This document shows positions 6,191 through 12,800 of a stretch of DNA of 20,207 nt, piece after piece. The notes under the pieces were generated by a model that worked only from the letters and a program-made list of their open reading frames with translations, was not told where the DNA came from and did not search any database. The stretch comes from an uncultured Collinsella sp. Its GTDB lineage: Bacteria > Actinomycetota > Coriobacteriia > Coriobacteriales > Coriobacteriaceae. Both the position numbers and the translations under genes were made by a program. How positions within the stretch are numbered: position 1 is the stretch's first letter; each line of letters opens with the position of its first letter. Location: contig URJD01000013.1 in the NCBI GenBank assembly GCA_900548075.1, positions 1-20,207 of the forward strand. Reading direction: 5' to 3'.

Positions 6191-7111
6191 TTAACGTATC
6201 ACAGAGCGGCTCAGCATGACGATCTGATGCCTGTATCCACGAAGGGCTTGTCCGAGCGTGAAGATATTCTGGGGCAGGCAAATACCGTTCATGGAGTCCC
6301 CGATATGTTGGAGGTCAGCGCCGGCTGCTTTTGCTGCAAGGCCTATTTTCTTAATGGTCTCGCTGTCGCAGGAGTCTTGACTCGTCCCGTTCGCCGCCAT
6401 GACGAGAACCTTCTCTTCAATTGACTTGCCTACGTTGTGGGATCGTACAAAGTCTACGATGGCGCGCAGGTCTGCTTCTTGGAAGCAAGGGACGGTGTAG
6501 GGGGCTGGCACGAGAAGGATATCGACGCCGAGGTCAACAAACTTGCGCGCAATTTCGAGCGTCATGACAGGTTCCGCAACGCCCGCTCCATGCATTTTTC
6601 CGGCTATGACCAGGCCATTGAAATGCTCTTTGGAGAGTTTAATCGAATGGGCGATTGCATCGTTGGAGACGCCGGTTCCAGGGTTGCCCGTCAGGCAGAT
6701 AAAATCAAATCCGAGTTCGTTAGCCTTTTCTAAGGTCTTGGGAGAGACGCGACGACCCATGGGGATTTCCGTTCGGGATTCAGACATCTCTGCCTCGTTA
6801 TCAACTGGCTCCAGATTGACGCCAATGGGCCTTCCGCATGCTCGCTTCACCCAAGTGACCGGGTTTTCATTGAGATCATCTGGAATACCGGCAATAACTG
6901 GATCGAACACATCGAGCGCGTTAAACAGAAGCAGGTCGGCACCTGCGGCACGTTCGATTTCTGCATTAGTAACGCCGCCGAGAAATTGGGAAGAGGGTAC
7001 GTTTTCCGCCATGATGGTACGTCCCTCGGAAGCCAGAATTGCCTGTTTTAGATCCATGGGTGACGTGGCGGCAAAATCGGATGCGGACATGTTCAGTAAT
7101 CGTTTGGGCAT
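6191..7111 (-). CDS. Putative TIM-barrel protein of unknown function (resembles DUF7916)
   Basis: A 306-residue cytoplasmic protein with no signal peptide or membrane segment. It looks like an alpha/beta barrel: repeated hydrophobic strand ends such as GADLLLFNALDVFDP, RPIGVNLEPVD, FDFICLTGNPGTG, LVIAGKMHGAG, VDILLVPAPYTVP and VLVMAANGTSQDS, and a C-terminal ADLQHIGDSMNG. The composition recalls an uncharacterised family (DUF7916, formerly described as phosphonomutase-like) often found beside PTS genes. I recall this from memory and give it as a tentative match. The start is well supported by AAGGAAG 5 bases before the ATG. It leads a minus-strand pair with the GntR regulator and is divergent from a PTS permease 357 bases away, so an enzymatic step on the imported phosphosugar is the likely role. 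No reaction can be assigned. Confidence 0.6.
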   Translation of the reverse strand: MPKRLLNMSASDFAATSPMDLKQAILASEGRTIMAENVPSSQFLGGVTNAEIERAAGADLLLFNALDVFDPVIAGIPDDLNENPVTWVKRACGRPIGVNLEPVDNEAEMSESRTEIPMGRRVSPKTLEKANELGFDFICLTGNPGTGVSNDAIAHSIKLSKEHFNGLVIAGKMHGAGVAEPVMTLEIARKFVDLGVDILLVPAPYTVPCFQEADLRAIVDFVRSHNVGKSIEEKVLVMAANGTSQDSCDSETIKKIGLAAKAAGADLQHIGDSMNGICLPQNIFTLGQALRGYRHQIVMLSRSVIR

Positions 7112-7157
7112 TGTTACTTCCTTTGACTAGAACGACAGGCTTGTGACATTGTCTCTA

Positions 7158-7175
7158 ATATTGTTACAACAATAT
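7158..7175. promoter_or_regulatory. 18-bp palindrome, candidate GntR operator
   Basis: ATATTGTT-AC-AACAATAT is symmetrical over 8-bp arms. It lies just downstream of the likely -10 (7185-7190, minus strand) of the 6191-7111/GntR pair, at about +3 to +20. A bound regulator there would block that promoter. Assignment to the GntR protein is by position. Confidence 0.5.
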
Positions 7176-7184
7176 ATTCAATAT

Positions 7185-7212
7185 GTTATATCCAATCGGT
7201 AAACGGTTGCAA
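7185..7212 (-). promoter_or_regulatory. Probable promoter of the minus-strand GntR pair
   Basis: On the minus strand TTGCAA (7212-7207) is followed after 16 bases by TATAAC (7190-7185). The start site would fall near 7178, giving a leader of about 66 bases. Confidence 0.45.
7196..7209 (+). promoter_or_regulatory. PTS-promoter motif TCGGTRAACGGTWG, copy A
   Basis: TCGGTAAACGGTTG overlaps the -35 and spacer of the minus-strand GntR-pair promoter. The identical 14 bases recur at 14770-14783, and close variants occur at 7271-7284 (minus) and 19483-19496. Confidence 0.5.
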
Positions 7213-7270
7213 ACTTATTGTACTGCTCGGAAAAAATAGCCTTTAGCTGGGAAAACCTTATATTAATCAA

Positions 7271-7284
7271 CTACCGTTCACCGA
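7271..7284 (-). promoter_or_regulatory. PTS-promoter motif TCGGTRAACGGTWG, copy B
   Basis: On the minus strand this reads TCGGTGAACGGTAG, identical to copy D at 19483-19496. It lies 16 bases upstream of the TTGACA at 7301 that probably serves the plus-strand PTS gene. Confidence 0.5.
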
Positions 7285-7300
7285 ATAAGTATTTGAATTC

Positions 7301-7329
7301 TTGACATATCGACAAAGCGGAAAAAGAAT
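7301..7329 (+). promoter_or_regulatory. Possible promoter of the PTS EIICB gene
   Basis: A perfect -35 TTGACA (7301-7306) is followed after 17 bases by AAGAAT (7324-7329), a weak -10. The leader would be about 130 bases and contains the inverted repeat at 7376-7399. Confidence 0.35.
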
Positions 7330-7375
7330 TGGTTATGACAAATCGCGCAAACGATATTACATTTCGCACAAGAAC

Positions 7376-7399
7376 GTATTCACTTACATAAGTGGATAC
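7376..7399. promoter_or_regulatory. Inverted repeat in the leader of the PTS EIICB gene
   Basis: GTATTCACTT (7376-7385) and AAGTGGATAC (7390-7399) pair with one mismatch around a 4-base loop. It could be an operator or an RNA hairpin. It lies 68 bases before the ATG at 7468. Confidence 0.45.
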
Positions 7400-7467
7400 A
7401 AACGGGGACGACGACGGTTGAGTCCGGATAAATCGTTGTGTGCCCGGGAATCATGAAAGGATGTGTT

Positions 7468-9162
7468 ATGGACGCTATCGTCAAATTCCTTGAAAAACAC
7501 CAGCCCCTCTTCGACAAAATCTCGAGGAACATTTATCTGGTGGCGATTAAGGATGGCTTTCTCTCGAATATGCCAATTGTGCTGTTCTCGAGCCTGTTCC
7601 TTCTTCTTTCGACGCTCCCTGCCTATGTAGGCATCACGCTTCCGTCTGAGGTGCTGGATTTCTTCAATAAAATCTATGCATATACCATGGGACTTCTTGG
7701 CATTATGGTGGCCGGCACCACGGCGAGCTCACTTGCCATGTCGATGAACCGTCGCATGCCTTCGGGTAAATCTCTCAACCCCACCTCGTGCATGGTTTGT
7801 GCCATGTGCGGCATGCTCTTGCTATCGGTGACGAACGATGTTGTCTCGATTGGCGGAGCAGATACATCTGTTTTTGAAACCGGCTATATGGGAACCAAGG
7901 GTTTTCTCGCTGCGTTCGTAGCCGCATTCTTGACCGTTAATATCTATAAGGTGTGCATTAGCCATAATGTGACGATCAAGCTTCCCAAAGAGGTCCCTGG
8001 CTCTATTGCGCAGAGTTTTCGCGATATCTTTGCATTTGGGTTTTCGATCCTTGCGTGCGCTTTTATCGATCTTGCGAGCCGCAAGCTGCTTGCTGTGCCG
8101 TTCGCCAATTTGGTATCCGCTCTCATCTCGCCGCTGTTCTCCGCGGTCGACACCTATCCTGGCATGGCGCTTATCGAAGGCGCGGTCGCGCTTTTCCAAT
8201 TTATGGGTATCCACGGTGCTTCGGTTGTCATGAGTCCGATCAATGCTGCGCTCTACGGCAATACCGTTACCAATCTTGAGGTTTTCCAAGCAGGTGGACA
8301 CCCGTCAATTGCTCTCACGCAGGACTTTACAAGCTTTATCGGCGGTCTGGGCGGTTCTGGCTGCACGTTCATCGTTCCTATTATCCTGATCATGTTTATG
8401 CGCTCCAAGCAGCTTAAAGCCATGGGCAAGGCATCGATTATCCCGGTGATTTTTGGAGTTAACGAGCCCGTTATCTTCGGTATGCCGATTGTTCTCAATC
8501 CCTATATGTTCGTGCCCTTCCTAGTGGCTCCTATGGTCAACGCCATTATCGGTAAATTTTTCATTGACGTCATTGGAATGAACGCCCCCATGTATACCAT
8601 GCCGTGGGCGCTTCCCGGCCCAATTGGTGCGTTCCTCACCACGGGTCTCGATCTGCGTTCTCTCGTATTGATGGCAGTGCTGTTGGTCGTTGACTTTGTG
8701 ATTTACTATCCGTTCTGCAAGGCGTATGACCATCAGCTTTGTTTGGAAGAGTCTGCAAAGGAGACTGCAGGAAACTCGGATGCAGATGCTATTGCCGCAC
8801 AGGAAAATGTCGCAAAAGCTCTCGAGGCGGTAAAGGACAAGGCGGAGCAGATCCGCGTGCTTGTGCTTTGCCAGGGTGCCGGCACTTCGACTCTCTTGGC
8901 AAATGCTCTTCGCGAAGGTGCCGCTGCTAAGGGTATCGATCTGGTTTCTCAGTCCGGTGCGTACGGAAGCCACTATGAGACGATGGATCAGTACAACGTG
9001 ATTGTTCTGGCGCCCCAGGCACGCATGTACTATGACGCTATGAAGGCTGATACCGATCGCCTTGGAATTAAACTGCTCACCACAAGGGGCAAGGAGTATA
9101 TCGACCTTACCAACGATCCCGAAGGTGCAATTGACTGGATCGTTCAGGAGCTGGCCAAATAG
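7468..9162 (+). CDS. PTS lactose/cellobiose-family EIICB permease
   Basis: A 564-residue membrane permease of the lactose/cellobiose PTS family. The N-terminal EIIC domain (about 1-410) has roughly ten hydrophobic segments and the substrate-site motifs GIHGAS and NEPVIFGMP. A charged linker (about 425-460) leads to a C-terminal EIIB domain with VLVLCQGAGTSTLL, in which Cys468 is the phosphorylation site. ATG 7468 is chosen because AAAGGA lies 7 bases upstream and the protein then begins MDAIVKFLEKHQP, matching the permease encoded at 12801-14579. A GTG at 7438 would only add ten unrelated residues. In place of the VEPAI sequence seen in the LacE at 17481, this protein has VVMSPI, so its substrate may differ. 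It is divergent from the GntR pair and has no EIIA neighbour. Beta-glucosides or beta-galactosides are likely substrates. Confidence 0.88.
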   Translation: MDAIVKFLEKHQPLFDKISRNIYLVAIKDGFLSNMPIVLFSSLFLLLSTLPAYVGITLPSEVLDFFNKIYAYTMGLLGIMVAGTTASSLAMSMNRRMPSGKSLNPTSCMVCAMCGMLLLSVTNDVVSIGGADTSVFETGYMGTKGFLAAFVAAFLTVNIYKVCISHNVTIKLPKEVPGSIAQSFRDIFAFGFSILACAFIDLASRKLLAVPFANLVSALISPLFSAVDTYPGMALIEGAVALFQFMGIHGASVVMSPINAALYGNTVTNLEVFQAGGHPSIALTQDFTSFIGGLGGSGCTFIVPIILIMFMRSKQLKAMGKASIIPVIFGVNEPVIFGMPIVLNPYMFVPFLVAPMVNAIIGKFFIDVIGMNAPMYTMPWALPGPIGAFLTTGLDLRSLVLMAVLLVVDFVIYYPFCKAYDHQLCLEESAKETAGNSDADAIAAQENVAKALEAVKDKAEQIRVLVLCQGAGTSTLLANALREGAAAKGIDLVSQSGAYGSHYETMDQYNVIVLAPQARMYYDAMKADTDRLGIKLLTTRGKEYIDLTNDPEGAIDWIVQELAK

Positions 9163-9197
9163 TTGATGCACTCCGTCGTTGATTCGTCTATGTATAG

Positions 9198-9237
9198 TAC
9201 GGCCCCGCAGCTTATTGAGCTGCGGGGCCGTATTTCG
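9198..9237 (+). terminator. Strong terminator after the PTS EIICB gene
   Basis: TACGGCCCCGCAGCT (9198-9212) pairs perfectly over 15 bp with 9218-9232 around a 5-base loop, followed by TTTCGTT. A separate GAGCGCAA/TTGCGCTC inverted repeat lies at 9260-9292. Confidence 0.8.
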
Positions 9238-9324
9238 TTGAGTATCCAATTGAGACAATGAGCGCAACCGTCGTGAGATCGCATTTGCGCTCTCCGAGTC
9301 ACCGACAAGCTACCTTCCATCCAT

Positions 9325-9616
9325 GTGACCAATTCGCTTTCGGTCTATAACCTGCTCGAGGCGCGCGAGGACTGTGACCTGTGCCTGGTGGGTGGCATGT
9401 ACCGTCGGCGCACCGCCGCCTTTGTGGGGCCCACAGCCGAGGACACCCTGCGCGCGCTGGGGATCGACGCGGCATTTATCGGCGCCAACGGCATCGTGGA
9501 CGGCGACGTATCCACGTCTAACATGGACGAGGGCCGCATTCAGCAGCTCGCTTTTAGCAAGGCCGACTCGCGTTACCTCATCGCCGACTCCAGCAAGATC
9601 GGCAGGCGATACTTCT
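9325..9616 (+). pseudogene. Fragment of a DeoR-family regulator (copy of the 4202-4966 gene)
   Basis: About 290 bases match 4571-4860 at roughly nine bases in ten, with no gaps apparent by eye. The encoded stretch VTNSLSVYNLLEAREDC through ADSSKIGRR corresponds to residues 124 to about 220 of the intact regulator. Both the DNA-binding domain and the C-terminus are missing, and the frame continues into unrelated codons to a stop near 9654. Most base differences are silent (only a handful of residues change), so the copy diverged while still under selection and was broken later. The fragment is G+C-rich, unlike the genes on either side. It has no ribosome site or promoter and is probably not expressed. 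Confidence 0.8.
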
Positions 9617-9702
9617 GCCCCCCTGCCGGCGCGGGGATTATCGCTTCACAATGACACGCAAATAATTTTGGGCAACAAGGATGAGGCTATTCTGGGATAT
9701 GA

Positions 9703-10935
9703 CTAGACTCCGTATTTCGTCTTTATGTCCCTTGAGAATGAATCGTAGTCTTCATAGAGCCCCTCTCTGCTTTCATCCTCGGCGTGGCTTACACGTTCAA
9801 GGAGCTTATCCTTTGGAGCCTCTTTTGTTATTGCGGCCTCGCTATCGGGTATTGTGGATTGCAAGAATAGTTCTAGAGCATGGACGTCTTTGAGTATGTA
9901 GCCCGTCGAACGACCCGCCCCTGTTTTTTCGATTGCGCTGCAACTAACAAGCTGACTGAGGGTTCGTTTAACGGTAACCTCGCTGATATCGGGGCAGTTG
10001 GATCGGATGTCTGATTTCTTAATGACGCCGGGTCTCTGTTGAAATAGAACGGCGATGCGCGCTTGCTTCGACATGGGACGAGTGCTTGATTCAATTAAGG
10101 TACGCTGCTCGAGCTGTCGGTAGGCGGCCAGGGTTGTTCCGAGCATGAAACGGATAAAGGGTGCTTCGGTGTTTTGATTTTCATTCCATCCAGTGGAGCT
10201 TGCAGCGAGGGCGTTGTAGTAGAGCGCCTTGTTGTCTTCAATAAGTCGTTCGATGCTGATGTAACGCGCAACGTCGTATCCAGTCTTTTCGAGTAGCAGC
10301 GTTGTAAGGAGCCGGCTCATCCTGCCATTGCCATCGTTGAAGGGATGAATACTGACAAAATCGAAGATAAAGCGGAGCGATATAAGGAGGGGATCGCAAA
10401 CTTGGCGAGATAAAGCATCGTTGAGGGACTGGCAGGCTTCTTTAATAAGTCCCGGGGTTGCTAGAGCCGAAGGGGGCCTAAAGCGCACAAATCGATTACC
10501 TTGATCGTCAATGGAGACGATTTCGTTATCGCTATCCTTCCAATGGCCTCCATACGAGATTGCCGTGTGCGCCATGAGGTCACGATGCAACTGCAAAATG
10601 ACCGATGGCGTTACGGGAATGGAATCGTGTTGCTCGTGAATAAGCGACAGTACATCTCGGTATCCAGCGATTTCTTCCTCTGCGCGGGAGCTTGGCTTGG
10701 CGGAATACGCCATGATTGCTTTGAGTCTTTTTTGGGTGGTAACAATTCCTTCAAGTCCGTTGGAGGATTGGGTGCTTTGGATCTTAGCTTCCTCCATAAG
10801 GGACGATAGGAGTTCGGGTTTGACTTGACTCAGAACAAGCTGTCGGCCTTTATGCTCGCGTATCGAGAGGAGGAGGTTGGTGATTGGAGTTGCTTCGAGT
10901 TCCGCTGGGACTGTGGTGTAATCGAACTGGCGCAT
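9703..10935 (-). CDS. Fic-domain protein (class II type) with C-terminal winged helix
   Basis: A 410-residue putative AMP-transferase acting on protein hydroxyls. The Fic core carries the full active-site motif HPFNDGNGRMSR (197-208), with catalytic His197 and the nucleotide-binding loop. An N-terminal inhibitory motif of the (S/T)xxxE(G/N) type is present as SNGLEG (58-63), the arrangement of class II autoinhibited Fic proteins. Residues of about 315-375 look like a winged helix (IKKSDIRSNCPDISEVTVKR, TGAGRSTGYIL), suggesting that the protein also binds DNA and may control itself. The start is supported by AAAGGAG 5 bases before the ATG. The gene is alone, with no antitoxin-like partner, and is preceded by an unusual four-site operator (10944-11018). 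It appears intact. The target protein is unknown. Confidence 0.88.
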   Translation of the reverse strand: MRQFDYTTVPAELEATPITNLLLSIREHKGRQLVLSQVKPELLSSLMEEAKIQSTQSSNGLEGIVTTQKRLKAIMAYSAKPSSRAEEEIAGYRDVLSLIHEQHDSIPVTPSVILQLHRDLMAHTAISYGGHWKDSDNEIVSIDDQGNRFVRFRPPSALATPGLIKEACQSLNDALSRQVCDPLLISLRFIFDFVSIHPFNDGNGRMSRLLTTLLLEKTGYDVARYISIERLIEDNKALYYNALAASSTGWNENQNTEAPFIRFMLGTTLAAYRQLEQRTLIESSTRPMSKQARIAVLFQQRPGVIKKSDIRSNCPDISEVTVKRTLSQLVSCSAIEKTGAGRSTGYILKDVHALELFLQSTIPDSEAAITKEAPKDKLLERVSHAEDESREGLYEDYDSFSRDIKTKYGV

Positions 10936-10943
10936 GCGGCTCC

Positions 10944-11018
10944 TTTCGGTATCACGAACATACTTTCGATATCATAATACCATTAAATGATACCGAAAGT
11001 ATGTTCGTGATACTGAAA
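10944..11018. promoter_or_regulatory. Four-site palindromic operator upstream of the fic gene
   Basis: The 11-bp site TTTCRRTATCA occurs four times: 10944-10954 and 10964-10974 on the plus strand, 10988-10998 and 11008-11018 on the minus strand. Together they form an inverted repeat with arms of about 32 bp, near-perfect over the inner 26 bp (one mismatch), around an 11-base centre. Within each arm the sites are 20 bp apart, two helical turns. A TATTAT/TATGAT -10 for the fic gene lies at the centre (about 10971-10979), so occupied sites would flank and cover the promoter. The Shine-Dalgarno of fic adjoins the proximal site. Confidence 0.8.
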
Positions 11019-11073
11019 ACTAGAAATCATGCTTCATAACTGCTTGGAAAGTTTGGATTTGACTATCTTATTG

Positions 11074-11208
11074 TCTTGATCTGTAACAGGTAGACGGTCG
11101 AAAGTGGGCTACGTGTTACAGATTTAGACATTTCTGCTCGGGCGTTCTGTTTGTCTCGATCCGTAACAGCTGGGGCCGAAAATCCCTGCTAGATGTTACA
11201 GATCGAGA
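11074..11208. repeat. Second array of alternating 15-bp motifs with 40-bp period
   Basis: Four copies of the motif seen at 5087-5382: 11074(-), 11114(+), 11154(-) and 11194(+), exactly 40 bp apart. They form two 55-bp palindromes with 25-base centres (TAGACGGTCGAAAGTGGGCTA type) and one 25-base separator that resembles the first separator of the other array. The two arrays bracket the segment holding the GntR pair, PTS permease, DeoR fragment and fic gene. Confidence 0.9.
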
Positions 11209-11235
11209 TAAACGAGCCACTCATGCCGCGCCAAA

Positions 11236-11281
11236 AACAAAAAGGCCGCATGCGAGCCCGTGGGGGGATTCGCATGCGGCC
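11236..11281 (-). terminator. Rho-independent terminator of the first lacE-lacG operon
   Basis: On the minus strand GGCCGCATGCGA (11281-11270) pairs perfectly with TCGCATGCGGCC (11255-11244), followed by TTTTTGTTTTTGG. It lies 22 bases past the lacG stop. Confidence 0.85.
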
Positions 11282-11303
11282 GACAGGGGGTATGCGGTGG
11301 AAA

Positions 11304-12725
11304 CTAGGCCATGAGCAGGCCGGTCTCCGCGACGTTCTTGTACCAGTACGCGCTCGCCTTGGGATAGCGCTTCTGGGTCTCAAAGTCGATGTAGAACAGG
11401 CCATAGCGCTTGTTGTAGCCGTTGGTCCAGGAGAACTGGTCCTGCAGCGACCACACAAAGTAGCCGTCGACGTTTACGCCGCCGTCGATTGCCTTGAGGA
11501 TCCACGCGAGATGCTGACGCATGTAGTCGATGCGAGGGGCGTCGTCGATAAAGCCGTCCTCGAAGTCGTCCTTATAGCCCATGCCGTTCTCGGTGATGTA
11601 GATCTTCTTATAGTTGGGGTAATCGTTCTTAATACGGAGCAGCAGATCGTACAGGCCCTCGGGATAGATAATCCAGTCCCAATCGGTGGTGGGTACGCCT
11701 TCGCGCACGCACGACTCGCCCACGCCCTTGAGGAACCAGCGCGAGGAGCCCTTGTCGCCGGTGCCATTGTGGTTGATGCCGTTTTCGCCCTCGGCGGCAC
11801 GCAGGAACTGGCACTTGTAGGTGTTGACGCCCAGGCAATCGTTATAGGGGAGCGCGGCGGTCAGCGCGGCGATGTCCTCGTCGCGGACGTCGAGCTCGCC
11901 GCCGGCGATATGGGCCAGCTTGGTCGCAGCCTCCATGGTGTCGGCTGCATAGTGGCCGCGGAAGGTGGCGTCGAGTACCCAGCGGTTGTTGATGACGTCG
12001 GCCATGCGAGCCGCCTCGCAGTCGGCGGCGTTGTTGGGGTCGAGGGGATACTTGGGCTCCAGGTTCTGGACAATGCCGATCTCGCCCTTAAAGCCGCTCT
12101 CATGGAAGGCGACGACAGCCTTGGCATGGGCCACCATCATGTTGTGCATGAGCTGGAAGGCCTTGTCCAGGCGGTACTTCTCGCCGTGCGGCCAGTTGCC
12201 GACGATAAAGCTGCCCTCGGCGGTCGCGGGAATCTCGTTAAAGGTAAACCAGTGCTTGACCTCGGTGAACTCGGCAAAGCAGAACTTGGCGTACTCGACG
12301 AAGGCATCGATGGTCGTGCGCGTCAAGAAGCCCTCGCCGCCGTCCTGGTAGAAGGCCTCGGGCGTATCAAAGTGATCGAGCGTGACATAGGGGATAACGC
12401 CGGCTTTGTTGCAGGTGGCAAAGAGCTCGTGATAGAAGGCGACACCCTCGGGGTTGATCTCGCCAGTGCCGTTGGGGAAGATGCGGCTCCAAGCGATGGA
12501 GACACGGATGCCGTTGATGCCGAAGCGCTGGCACAAGTCGATATCGACCGGATATTTGTTGTAGAAGTCGCTTGCAGGATCGGGGGAGAAGCGACCCTGA
12601 GCAGCCAGGAAATCGTCCCAGGGCACTTTGCCCTTGCCGTGCGTACGGGTCTCGCCCTCAACCTGGTAAGCGGCGGTGGCGCCGCCAAACACAAAGCCGT
12701 CGGGGAACTGCATGGGGTTGGTCAT
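11304..12725 (-). CDS. lacG: 6-phospho-beta-galactosidase (GH1), copy 1
   Basis: Hydrolyses phosphorylated beta-galactosides such as lactose 6-phosphate, delivered by the PTS, to galactose 6-phosphate and the aglycone. The 473-residue length fits glycoside hydrolase family 1. The acid/base is Glu164 in WFTFNEI and the nucleophile is Glu379 in YITENGMG. The phosphate pocket FSWTNGYNKRY has Ser432, Trp433, Lys439 and Tyr441. The Trp at this place marks 6-phospho-beta-galactosidases (LacG), where 6-phospho-beta-glucosidases usually have a smaller residue, and TTDWDWIIYPEGLYD is also LacG-like. Dual glucosidase activity cannot be excluded. The start is supported by AAAGGA about 7 bases upstream of the ATG. 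The gene follows lacE after 75 bases that contain a hairpin, and ends in a strong terminator. Confidence 0.87.
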   Translation of the reverse strand: MTNPMQFPDGFVFGGATAAYQVEGETRTHGKGKVPWDDFLAAQGRFSPDPASDFYNKYPVDIDLCQRFGINGIRVSIAWSRIFPNGTGEINPEGVAFYHELFATCNKAGVIPYVTLDHFDTPEAFYQDGGEGFLTRTTIDAFVEYAKFCFAEFTEVKHWFTFNEIPATAEGSFIVGNWPHGEKYRLDKAFQLMHNMMVAHAKAVVAFHESGFKGEIGIVQNLEPKYPLDPNNAADCEAARMADVINNRWVLDATFRGHYAADTMEAATKLAHIAGGELDVRDEDIAALTAALPYNDCLGVNTYKCQFLRAAEGENGINHNGTGDKGSSRWFLKGVGESCVREGVPTTDWDWIIYPEGLYDLLLRIKNDYPNYKKIYITENGMGYKDDFEDGFIDDAPRIDYMRQHLAWILKAIDGGVNVDGYFVWSLQDQFSWTNGYNKRYGLFYIDFETQKRYPKASAYWYKNVAETGLLMA

Positions 12726-12759
12726 GAGTCATCCTTTCTGTGGGATACGAATAGGGAGA

Positions 12760-12786
12760 GGTGCCCGAACTGGGGATCCGGGCACC
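12760..12786 (-). other. Hairpin between lacE and lacG (module 1)
   Basis: GGTGCCCG (12760-12767) pairs with CGGGCACC (12779-12786) in the 75-base gap. On the minus strand it is followed by CTCTCCC and not a T-run, so it is more likely an RNA-processing or stability element than a full terminator. An analogous hairpin lies at the same place in the second module. Confidence 0.55.
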
Positions 12787-12800
12787 AACAGAGGGAGGAA

